From contig QHWK01000402.1 of NCBI GenBank assembly GCA_003223775.1, positions 1 to 7,236 on the forward strand: DNA of 7,236 nt, written 5' to 3'. This document shows positions 1 through 5,829 of this stretch, in pieces. The position numbers and the translations under genes were made by a program. The notes below the pieces were generated by a model. That model saw only the letters and a list, made by a program, of their open reading frames with translations. It was not told where the DNA came from and searched no databases. This stretch comes from Acidobacteriota bacterium. GTDB lineage: Bacteria; Acidobacteriota; Vicinamibacteria; Vicinamibacterales; CAVVIG01. Numbering within the stretch: position 1 is the first letter of the stretch; every line of letters begins with the position of its first letter.

Positions 1-108
1 TCTGTTCGCAACCGGGCGGCCGCTTTTCTGACGCCGAATCGCATCCGCCTCGATCGGCGAATCGGTGTCTAAGAGCACGGCATCCCACTATGGCGACTGA
101 AAGCGCTG
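1..108. other. 5' flank, possible tail of an upstream gene
   Basis: No gene can be assigned with confidence. On the plus strand the frame starting at base 1 is open to a TAA at 70-72 and would give a 23-residue tail ending in LDRRIGV. The frame starting at base 3 is also open, to a TAA at 114-116. Stops are rare at this GC content, so open frames this short mean little. The tail ending at 72 is the more natural upstream gene end because it leaves a 36-bp gap before the start at 109. I see no clear Shine-Dalgarno or promoter here. Confidence 0.2.
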
Positions 109-1746
109 ATGCATAACGAAGAGCCGGTCCGAGCGGGCGGGCGAGCCTTCTCCGTGCGATCCTGCGCCCGCGTCCTCGCCTCTGTGTGCGCCTCTGTGCC
201 CTCTGTTCTTTTCCTTTGTGTCCTTGTCGCCGTCGGCGGCGCCTGCGGCGCTCACAGGCCGCCGGCGCCGGTGGCTGCGCCGGCACCCACGCCTGCACAA
301 CGGCTGTCGTCGGCGGACGCCCTCGTCCGCGAGGGATGCCTCGAGTGCCTGATCGACGCGTACGGCGAATACGACCTGCTGCGCGCGTTCCCGTACGCGC
401 GCGACGCGGCGACGACCGGCGCGGTTCGCGCCGCCGCGCTGGTCGCGCGGCGCCAGCGCGAGCTGGGCATGATCGACGATGGCTACCTGCAGCGCGCGCG
501 TTCGCTCGTCTCGAGCGGATCGAGCGTGCCGGCGTGGATGGCAACGGTGCTCGACGTGGTCGACGTGCTGCCGGCGACCGGCGGCGGCGTGATGCGGACG
601 CCGACGAGCGATCTGGACCTCGAGCGCCAGCGTCAGCTGCGTCTGAACTTCGACGCGTGGCGCGCGCGACTGCGCGAGGCGGCCTCGCTCGACGAGCTCG
701 GCGCGTACGCCTGGCTGTCGCTGGCCTGCGGCGCCACCGAGATGCGCGACCTCACGATCGAAGAGGTCTTCGAGCCGGCCGCGCCGTTTCGTGACACGCC
801 GCTCATCGCGTTGAAACGCGCCACGTGCCGGCGGATCGCGCCGGACCGACTGGGCGCGCTCGCGGCCGCGAACGCGCGCTTCAAGGAAGTCAACTACTGG
901 CTCGGCCTCGCCGCCGTCGCCGACACGAAGCTGGACGAAGCCGACAAGCGATTCGAGGAGGCGTACGCGTGGCGCCAGCAGTGGCCGACCGTCACGCAGT
1001 CGATCGCGAACGTCGCGATGACCTCCGAGGAATTCCAGCGCTCGCTCGCCTTCTACGATCGCACGCTGGAGCTCGAACCGCACGCCGTCGACGCGATGCT
1101 CGGCCGCATCCGCGCGCTCACGTATCTGGGGCGCAGCGTGGACGCCATCGAGGCCGCCGACCGTCTGATGGCCGAGCGCTGGTTCGTCGGCGACGCGCGC
1201 TACTGGCGCGCGTTGAACGAGTCGGAGCTCGAGCGCAACGACGATGCGTGGGTCGACGTCGAGGAGGCAGCGAAGCTGCTGATCAACGCCGACGTGCCGA
1301 AGCTCGCGGGCCTCATCGCGTACCGCCGCCACGATCTCGAGCTGTCGCGCACGAAGTTCACGCTCGCGCACACGCGCAACGGCAACGATTGCGAGACCGC
1401 CTTCTACCTCGGCGTCGTCGACGCGGAGCTGCGCGACTGGCAGCCGACGGCCGACGTGCTGATCGGCGCCGCGCGGTGCCTGGAGGTGAACGAGATCGGC
1501 TACCAGCGCGAGATCGCCTCGATCGAAGCGTCCGACGATCCGCCGGCGCGCAAGGCGGCGAAGATCGCGCGGCGGCAGCAGTACATCGCGAAGGGCCGCC
1601 GCCAGATGGCGACGTCGTGGTACGACATCGCCGTCGCCTGCTTCAACCTGTCGCGCAAGGCCGACGCGCAGCAGTACGCCGAGAAGGTCGTCGACGACGA
1701 ACAGTTCGGCCAGCGCGCGAAGGAAATCCTCTCGCGCCTCCGCTGA
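109..1746 (+). CDS. TPR-repeat protein, probable lipoprotein
   Basis: This 545-residue protein is built mostly of tetratricopeptide-type helical repeats, which normally act as protein-protein scaffolds; no enzymatic motif is visible. The N-terminus has arginines, then a hydrophobic stretch (about residues 22-43), then GGAC with Cys46 as a possible lipid-attachment site. The -3 residue is Gly rather than the usual Leu/Val, so the lipobox is permissive rather than canonical. A Pro/Ala-rich linker (about 51-64) follows. Residues 65-250 are helical without clear repeats. TPR-like units lie at about 261-294, 295-328 (with a typical AxxFYDRTLELEP consensus), 329-360, 362-395, 430-463 and 502-535. 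The ATG at 109 has no good Shine-Dalgarno. A GTG at 154 would give a shorter, conventional signal peptide beginning RSCARVLAS, so the start is uncertain. The gene lies 70 bp before the TypA-like gene on the same strand, but a promoter-like element in the gap suggests separate transcription. The partner is unknown. Confidence 0.8.
   Translation: MHNEEPVRAGGRAFSVRSCARVLASVCASVPSVLFLCVLVAVGGACGAHRPPAPVAAPAPTPAQRLSSADALVREGCLECLIDAYGEYDLLRAFPYARDAATTGAVRAAALVARRQRELGMIDDGYLQRARSLVSSGSSVPAWMATVLDVVDVLPATGGGVMRTPTSDLDLERQRQLRLNFDAWRARLREAASLDELGAYAWLSLACGATEMRDLTIEEVFEPAAPFRDTPLIALKRATCRRIAPDRLGALAAANARFKEVNYWLGLAAVADTKLDEADKRFEEAYAWRQQWPTVTQSIANVAMTSEEFQRSLAFYDRTLELEPHAVDAMLGRIRALTYLGRSVDAIEAADRLMAERWFVGDARYWRALNESELERNDDAWVDVEEAAKLLINADVPKLAGLIAYRRHDLELSRTKFTLAHTRNGNDCETAFYLGVVDAELRDWQPTADVLIGAARCLEVNEIGYQREIASIEASDDPPARKAAKIARRQQYIAKGRRQMATSWYDIAVACFNLSRKADAQQYAEKVVDDEQFGQRAKEILSRLR
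177..231. repeat. CT-rich short direct repeat inside the signal-peptide region
   Basis: The 10-mer CGCCTCTGTG occurs perfectly at 177-186 and 189-198, a 12-bp period. A degenerate third unit (CCCTCTGTTC) follows at 199-208, then TTTTCCTTTGTGTCCTTGTC at 209-228. The strand bias, C/T on plus and G/A on minus, differs from the surrounding GC-rich coding sequence. I recall similar AG-rich strings reading 'cagagggcacagagg' as common intergenic repeats in environmental bacterial genomes, but this was not searched. Here the repeat lies inside the predicted lipoprotein signal sequence. Confidence 0.6.
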
Positions 1747-1748
1747 TC

Positions 1749-1789
1749 ACGACCTGCAGCACAGAGCGCGTGTTCTCCTTGTAGGTCGT
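1749..1789 (+). terminator. stem-loop after the TPR gene, possible terminator
   Basis: The arms ACGACCT (1749-1755) and AGGTCGT (1783-1789) are perfectly complementary. The stem extends inward to about 10 bp through a G-U pair (1756/1782) and the pairs 1757/1781 and 1758/1780, leaving a 21-nt loop. It begins two bases after the TGA of the TPR gene. No T-tract follows, so it is not a classical intrinsic terminator; it could be a transcript 3' end structure. Its right arm overlaps the proposed -35 of the next gene. Confidence 0.3.
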
Positions 1790-1810
1790 CCCTCGCGTGT
1801 GCGCTACACT
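1779..1810 (+). promoter_or_regulatory. predicted promoter, possibly leaderless, for the TypA-like gene
   Basis: TACACT at 1805-1810 is a good -10 hexamer match. It ends six bases before the ATG at 1817, so transcription would start at or next to the start codon and give a leaderless mRNA. TTGTAG at 1779-1784 is a weak -35 candidate, with a 20-bp spacer that is longer than the usual 17. GGAGGG (1811-1816) touches the ATG with no spacing, too close to work as a normal Shine-Dalgarno. That favours the leaderless reading. Confidence 0.4.
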
Positions 1811-1816
1811 GGAGGG

Positions 1817-3484
1817 ATGCCATCGTCGGTTGAACGCGCGGCTGCCGCCGCCGCCCGCAACGGGGTCGCCGAGCGGGTGGTCGAGCGCGCGATGGACAGC
1901 AACGAGCTCGAGCGTGAGCGCGGCATCACGATCCTCGCGAAGAACACCGCCGTCCATTACAACGACATCCTGATCAACATCGTCGACACCCCCGGGCACG
2001 CCGACTTCGGGGGCGAGGTGGAGCGGACGCTGTCGATGGTGGACGGCGTGATGCTGCTCGTCGACGCGTCGGAGGGGCCGCTGCCGCAGACGCGGTTCGT
2101 GCTGCGCAAGGCGCTCGAGCGGCGTCTGACGCCGATTGTCGTCATCAACAAGATCGATCGGCCCGACGCGCGCGCCGCCGAGGTGCTGAACGAGATCTAC
2201 GACCTGTTCATCGATCTGGACGCGGCGGAGGAGCAGCTCGAGTTCCCCGTGCTGTACACGAACGCTCGCGTCGGCACGGCGACGCGCGATCCGAACGGGT
2301 CCGGCGAGGATTTGCGGCCGCTGTTCGACGCGGTCGTCGAGCACGTGCCGCCGCCGCGCGGCAACCCCGACGCGCCGCTGCAGCTGCTGGTCGCCAATCT
2401 CGATTCCAGCGATTACGTCGGCCGCATCGCGATCGGCCGGATCTTCAACGGACGCGTGAAGATCGGCGATCCGGTGGCGGTCGTGAAGCTGGACGCGGCG
2501 GTGCAGGAGACGAAGGTGACGAAGCTGTACGCCTTCGAGGGGCTGAAGCGCATCGACATCCAGGAGGCGGCGGCGGGCGACATCGTCTGCCTCGCGGGCA
2601 TCGAAGACATCACGATCGGCGAGACGATCACCGACATGGAGCACCAGGTCGCGATCCCGCCGATCGCGATCGACGAGCCGACGGTCTCGATGATCTTCGG
2701 CGTGAACACGTCGCCGGTGGCGGGGCGGGACGGCCAGTACGTGACGTCGCGCCAGCTGCGCGATCGGCTCGACCGCGAGCTGCTCGGCAACGTCTCGATC
2801 CGCCTCGAGCCGACCGATTCGCCCGAGCAGGTGAAGGTGGTCGGCCGCGGCGAGCTGCAGCTCTCGATTCTGATCGAGATGATGCGGCGCGAAGGCTACG
2901 AGCTGCAGGTGTCGCGGCCCGACATCGTGACGAAGGAGTTGAACAGCCAGGTTGTCGAGCCGGTCGAGGAGCTCGTCATCGACGTGCCGGATGATCACCA
3001 GGGCGTCGTCATCGCGCAGGTCGGCGAGCGCAAGGGCGTGATGACGAAAATGGTGAACAACGGCAGCGGGCGCCACCTCTTCGCGAGCTGGGAGCCGTGG
3101 CACGGCGCGATCCCGTCGCGCGCGAACGGCGCGCTCGTCGCCGACCGCGCGGGCGCCGCCACGTCGTACGCGATCTTCAACCTGCAGGAGCGCGGCGAGA
3201 TCTTCATCGATCCGACGACGCCGGTCTACGAGGGGATGATCATCGGCGAGAACGCGCGGCCGAACGACATGGACGTCAACGTCACGAAGGAGAAGAAGCA
3301 GACGAACATGCGCGCGTCGACCGCCGACGAAGCGATCCGTCTGATCCCGCCGCGGAAGCTCGGGCTCGAGCAGGCGATCGAGTTCATCAACGACGACGAG
3401 CTCGTCGAGGTGACGCCGACGAGCATCCGCCTCCGGAAGCGCATCCTCGCGGCCAACATGCGGCCGAAGAAGGGTGGCGAATAG
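1817..3484 (+). CDS. typA: TypA/BipA-like translational GTPase lacking the G1 P-loop and the SRGLIGFR segment
   Basis: TypA/BipA is an EF-G-related GTPase that binds ribosomes and supports 50S assembly and stress growth. From the ATG at 1817 the product has 555 residues; family members have about 600-615. Matching begins at VVERAMDSNELERERGIT (about 21-38, with the G2 Thr38). G3 is DTPGH (57-61) and G4 is NKID (111-114). The G5 region is probably YTNAR (147-151). Domain II covers about 190-280, domain III about 290-370 (VSGRGEL-type motif GRGELQLS at 343-350), domain V about 385-465, and the C-terminal domain runs from there (TNMRAS, DDELVEVTPTSIRLRKR). Two blocks are missing. The N-terminal HVDHGKTTL P-loop is replaced by about 20 Ala-rich residues. 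About 30 residues of domain V are absent between GSGR (416-419) and HLF (420-422), including PSRGLIGFR. No P-loop is present in any frame upstream. An in-frame GTG at 1799 lies inside the promoter-like region, so I prefer 1817. It could be a nucleotide-handling-defective paralog or a recent in-frame pseudogene. Confidence 0.85.
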   Translation: MPSSVERAAAAAARNGVAERVVERAMDSNELERERGITILAKNTAVHYNDILINIVDTPGHADFGGEVERTLSMVDGVMLLVDASEGPLPQTRFVLRKALERRLTPIVVINKIDRPDARAAEVLNEIYDLFIDLDAAEEQLEFPVLYTNARVGTATRDPNGSGEDLRPLFDAVVEHVPPPRGNPDAPLQLLVANLDSSDYVGRIAIGRIFNGRVKIGDPVAVVKLDAAVQETKVTKLYAFEGLKRIDIQEAAAGDIVCLAGIEDITIGETITDMEHQVAIPPIAIDEPTVSMIFGVNTSPVAGRDGQYVTSRQLRDRLDRELLGNVSIRLEPTDSPEQVKVVGRGELQLSILIEMMRREGYELQVSRPDIVTKELNSQVVEPVEELVIDVPDDHQGVVIAQVGERKGVMTKMVNNGSGRHLFASWEPWHGAIPSRANGALVADRAGAATSYAIFNLQERGEIFIDPTTPVYEGMIIGENARPNDMDVNVTKEKKQTNMRASTADEAIRLIPPRKLGLEQAIEFINDDELVEVTPTSIRLRKRILAANMRPKKGGE

Positions 3485-3487
3485 CGG

Positions 3488-3505
3488 TTGGGGATTGGGG
3501 ATTGG
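3488..3505. repeat. heptamer tandem repeat after the TypA-like stop codon
   Basis: The unit GGGGATT occurs twice in tandem (3490-3503), flanked by partial copies, giving TTGGGGATTGGGGATTGG. It starts three bases after the TAG at 3482-3484. The complementary unit, CCCCAAT, matches my recollection of the heptanucleotide STRR repeats (CCCCART) of filamentous cyanobacteria, but short repeats like this also occur elsewhere. The rest of the spacer to 3612 holds no gene that I can support, only a small G/C palindrome at 3567-3580 with no T-tract. Confidence 0.6.
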
Positions 3506-3612
3506 CGCGAAGCCGATCGGGAGTTGGAATTATCCGCCGTTTGTCAGCTGATACCTGGAAATCGGCTGCGGGGGCCCGCAACCAACAGTATCTGCAGCTT
3601 TGTGTCACCCGG

Positions 3613-4250
3613 CTAGGCAGGAAGCTGGAACCAGAACCGACTTCCGACGCCGACCTCGCTGCTAACGCCAATCCACCCACCATGCGCCTCGACGCCCAGC
3701 TTGCGAACGCCAGGCCGAGGCCGGTCGAATAGCGCTTGCGGGCGGCCCTCGCCGGCCTGGCTGAACCTGTCGAACACGCGGCTGATGAAATCGGCGGGAA
3801 TCCCGGGCCGGTGTCCGCCACGTCGACGCGCGGCCGTCCGTCCGCGCGCGACACGCCGATCGTGATCGATGCACAGATCGACCGATTGCCGATCGACCGG
3901 CATCTCTCCCGCCTCGAGCCGGTTGATGTCCAGCAGCGAGCTGATCATCTCTCGGCCATCTGCGTCGCGCCGGAATATGCGGTGCCGATGAACGTTGCTC
4001 ACTCGTCCGTCGAGGCGTTGCCGATGGTGCGGAGAAGATCGAGGTACCCCATCACGCTGGTCAGCGGCGAGCGCAGATCGTGGACGATCATATGGACCAG
4101 GCCGTCGCGCAAGTCCTGGACGGCCTTGATCTCGCTGATGTCGATCTCGCTGATGTCGATGTGCACGCCATTCACACGCAGCGGCAGACCGTTCTCATCC
4201 CGCGCCACCGAGCTGCCGACAGAGAGCATCCCCTTGCAGGAAGCGGTCAA
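3613..4250 (-). pseudogene. degraded PAS-containing sensor histidine kinase
   Basis: Reading leftward, the fragments make a recognisable histidine kinase core in the right order but in two different frames. First comes a PAS/PAC end (VARDENGLPLRVNGVHIDISEI) and the H-box VHDLRSPLTSVMGYLDLL with its phospho-acceptor His. Next are a stop (TGA, 4001-3999) and residual coding ending GATQMAE. A 2-nt insertion near 3948-3952 moves the frame to MISSLLDINRLEAGEMP, the second dimerisation helix. The ATPase N-box is missing: the text jumps near 3866-3875 from SVDLC straight to ITIGVSRADGRPRVDVADTGPG (G1 box). Further single-base shifts lie near 3800-3808 (before IPADFISRVFDRFSQAGEG), 3738-3750 (before KRYSTGLGLAF, the G2 box) and 3702-3707 (before KLGVEAHGGWIGVSSEVG). 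The reading ends in FWFQLPA and a TAG at 3613. A working kinase is not possible. Upstream sequence to about 4380 gives no clear PAS match in any frame. The neighbouring genes are undamaged by frameshift. Confidence 0.85.
4128..4157. repeat. 15-bp perfect tandem duplication in the kinase remnant
   Basis: GATCTCGCTGATGTC occurs at 4128-4142 and again at 4143-4157 with no gap. On the minus strand it duplicates DISEI, giving HIDISEIDISEIKAV at the PAC-to-H-box linker, where related kinases have a single DISEI/DITER-type motif followed by a helix. The duplication is in frame. It looks like replication slippage and is one of several lesions in this pseudogene. Confidence 0.9.
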
Positions 4251-4384
4251 AGACGCCGTGCGGTGGCACGCAGCGGCGGCGCAACGACCGCACGAGGGAG
4301 CAGCCGATTCGATCGATACCTGGCTGCAGCAAGGCGGAGCGGATCGCCCGCCAAAGAGTGACTCGTAGGTTGATTGAACAGCAA
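4251..4384. other. unassigned spacer between the kinase remnant and the lipocalin gene
   Basis: No frame gives a recognisable domain. On the minus strand one frame reads RRCVPPHGVFDRFLQGDAL and another reads TYESLFGG. Either could be relics of the missing upstream part of the kinase, but neither can be matched with confidence. No promoter or RNA gene was recognised. Confidence 0.3.
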
Positions 4385-4435
4385 ATCGGCAACCGAGACG
4401 CTGAACGCTGAACTCAGCGGAACGTCTCGGCCGAT
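4385..4435 (-). terminator. stem-loop at the 3' end of the lipocalin operon
   Basis: CCGAGACG (4393-4400) pairs perfectly with CGTCTCGG (4423-4430). An outer ATCGG/CCGAT pair (4385-4389 with 4431-4435) extends the stem beyond a 3-nt bulge. The loop can fold again (CGCTGA at 4400-4405 with TCAGCG at 4414-4419). On the minus strand the structure spans the stop codon at 4416-4414, and the T-rich stretch after it (TTGCTGTT) is weak. It probably ends or stabilises the leftward transcript. The missing strong T-tract keeps the terminator call modest. Confidence 0.45.
4398..4413. repeat. heptamer tandem repeat after the lipocalin stop codon
   Basis: ACGCTGA occurs twice in tandem (4398-4404 and 4405-4411), followed by a partial AC. 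On the minus strand it begins immediately after the TGA at 4416-4414 and reads GTTCAGCGTTCAGCGT. It forms part of the terminator-like hairpin. It has the same 7-bp period as the repeat at 3488-3505 but a different unit. Confidence 0.6.
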
Positions 4436-5829
4436 CCGCGCGCAGTGAAGTTCACGTCGCGGCCGGCGGCGCGACCGGTGACGTGGTACTCGCCGCCGAG
4501 CTGCACGAACGTCATCGCGCCGGAGGCGCCGCGCGTGAGGCCCATCGAGGTACGCACCGATTCGCGGACGTCGAGCCTGAGCGTCAGCTGCATCTGCCGG
4601 TCGCGCGCCTCCACGGTGACCACGCGCGGCGCGCCGCGGTCGTCGTCTTCGCGAATCGAGACGTCGGTCGAGAACGCGATCGGTCCCTGCGGGCCGATGA
4701 CGCCGAGAAACCCCGGCATGCGGCCCGGATCGGCGACATCCGGCGGCGGGAAGACGCGGCCGTAGACGATCGAGAGATCGCCGCTCCCGACCTGCCCCCA
4801 CTGCCACCGCACGCCCTCCCAGAATCCCCAGTTGTGATCGTGGTAGCCGGCCATGCCGTCGACGCGCACCTCCTCGCCGCCGACGCGAAGCGTCCCGCTG
4901 AAGGCGCCGGACATCACCGGCACCGTATAGCCGGACACCCAGCCGCGCGCGCCGTGAATCGCCGCCGGTGGAAGCGATCGGCCCGCGATCGGCGTGAGCA
5001 CGATCTCGCCGCTCACACGCGCGCCCGTCGATTCGCCCTGCAGCGCCAGCGAGACGACGTAGCGGCCGTCGTCCTGCACGCGGACGCGGTTGCCGGCGAC
5101 CTCGAGATCCGGCGCGCGATCGAGCAGATCGCGATCGGGCACGCTGCCGGCCGCCGAAAAATTCGTCGTCGCGCCGCTGCGATCGAGCTGCAGCCGCACG
5201 ACCATCGGCCGGGCGCCGGCCTCGTCGGGGGCGCCGGCCATGAACGTGAGATAGAAGCGCTCCGCGCCGTCCGGCGAGCGTGCGTTGAAGTACAGCCATT
5301 CGGCGTACGACGCGCGGCCGACCGCTCCGTGCTCCGCGCCGCCCTCGGTTGCGGGCACCGCGTGAAAGCGATCCATCGCGCGCAGCAGATCGCCCGGCCT
5401 CGGATCGATCCACGCCGTGTCCCGCGGTTCGTCGATCCAGCCGGCCTGGCCGGCGACCTCGGGATCGCCGACGGCGCGCTCGCGGCTCGGAATCCCGCCG
5501 CGCACGGCAATCGGGCCGCTGGCGTTCGCCGACAGCACGTACATCGTCGCGCGCCGCGACGGCGACGCCGCGGCGACGCGCGATCGAAACTGCTCGGACC
5601 CGAGGACGCCCGACGCCACGAAGCGCGCGCTCTCGAGCGAACCGACTGCGCCCGTCAGCAGGACGTCGCCGCCGCCGACGAGCGCCGGCGCGTGCGCCTG
5701 CTCGAGGATCACCTCGCCGACGCCGAGCAGCTCCGCCATCACCGCGATCGACAGGCCGAAGCCGACCGAGAGGACGGCGGTGCGCAGCGGCCGCGTCGCG
5801 AGCGACCGGATCGCGAGGCGGAAGATCAT
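4414..5829 (-). CDS. FtsX-like membrane segment fused to a CrtC/AttH-type lipocalin
   Basis: This 471-residue protein begins MIFRLAIRSLATRPLRTAVLSVGFG, the cytoplasmic lead and first membrane helix typical of MacB/FtsX permeases (helix about 17-36). A short periplasmic stretch with GGGDVLLTGAVGSLES (about 52-67) follows. The other three permease helices are absent. From about 130 it is a two-domain lipocalin of the CrtC/AttH kind. The first barrel (about 150-300) has the EWLYFNAR motif (177-184). The second (about 301-471) has the family motif YHDHNWGFW (329-337) and WQWGQV (342-347). Related proteins include carotenoid 1,2-hydratase and the AttH proteins that accompany AttE/F/G ABC transporters. 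With one membrane helix the protein is probably anchored in the inner membrane with the lipocalin in the periplasm, binding or passing on a hydrophobic ligand. The ATG overlaps the ATPase stop as ATGA, so translation is probably coupled. Whether the barrel is enzymatic or only a binding module cannot be told. Confidence 0.8.
   Translation of the reverse strand: MIFRLAIRSLATRPLRTAVLSVGFGLSIAVMAELLGVGEVILEQAHAPALVGGGDVLLTGAVGSLESARFVASGVLGSEQFRSRVAAASPSRRATMYVLSANASGPIAVRGGIPSRERAVGDPEVAGQAGWIDEPRDTAWIDPRPGDLLRAMDRFHAVPATEGGAEHGAVGRASYAEWLYFNARSPDGAERFYLTFMAGAPDEAGARPMVVRLQLDRSGATTNFSAAGSVPDRDLLDRAPDLEVAGNRVRVQDDGRYVVSLALQGESTGARVSGEIVLTPIAGRSLPPAAIHGARGWVSGYTVPVMSGAFSGTLRVGGEEVRVDGMAGYHDHNWGFWEGVRWQWGQVGSGDLSIVYGRVFPPPDVADPGRMPGFLGVIGPQGPIAFSTDVSIREDDDRGAPRVVTVEARDRQMQLTLRLDVRESVRTSMGLTRGASGAMTFVQLGGEYHVTGRAAGRDVNFTARGSAETFR

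Noticed and set aside
88..1371. 427-codon open frame on the minus strand opposite the TPR gene
   Set aside because: Its translation is Arg/Ala/Val-rich without domains and mirrors the codon pattern of the plus-strand gene, whose TPR consensus is clear. It is a GC-rich shadow.
1799..1816. GTG at 1799 as the start of the TypA-like gene
   Set aside because: It lies just before and overlaps the -10-like TACACT, has no Shine-Dalgarno and adds only six unconserved residues.
1643..3103. 486-codon minus-strand open frame opposite the TypA-like gene
   Set aside because: It has a His/Arg/Asp-rich shadow composition and overlaps strongly conserved TypA sequence on the other strand.
3567..3580. G/C palindrome TGCGG..CCGCA as a terminator between convergent genes
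   Set aside because: The stem is only about 5 bp with a 4-nt loop and there is no T-tract on either side.
3097..3732. Plus-strand open frame overlapping the TypA 3' end and the spacer
   Set aside because: It is Arg-rich shadow sequence in the first half and reads opposite the kinase remnant in the second. It has no domain.
3736..4368. Plus-strand open frame opposite the kinase pseudogene
   Set aside because: It has no recognisable domain. The minus strand carries ordered kinase motifs, even though frame-shifted.
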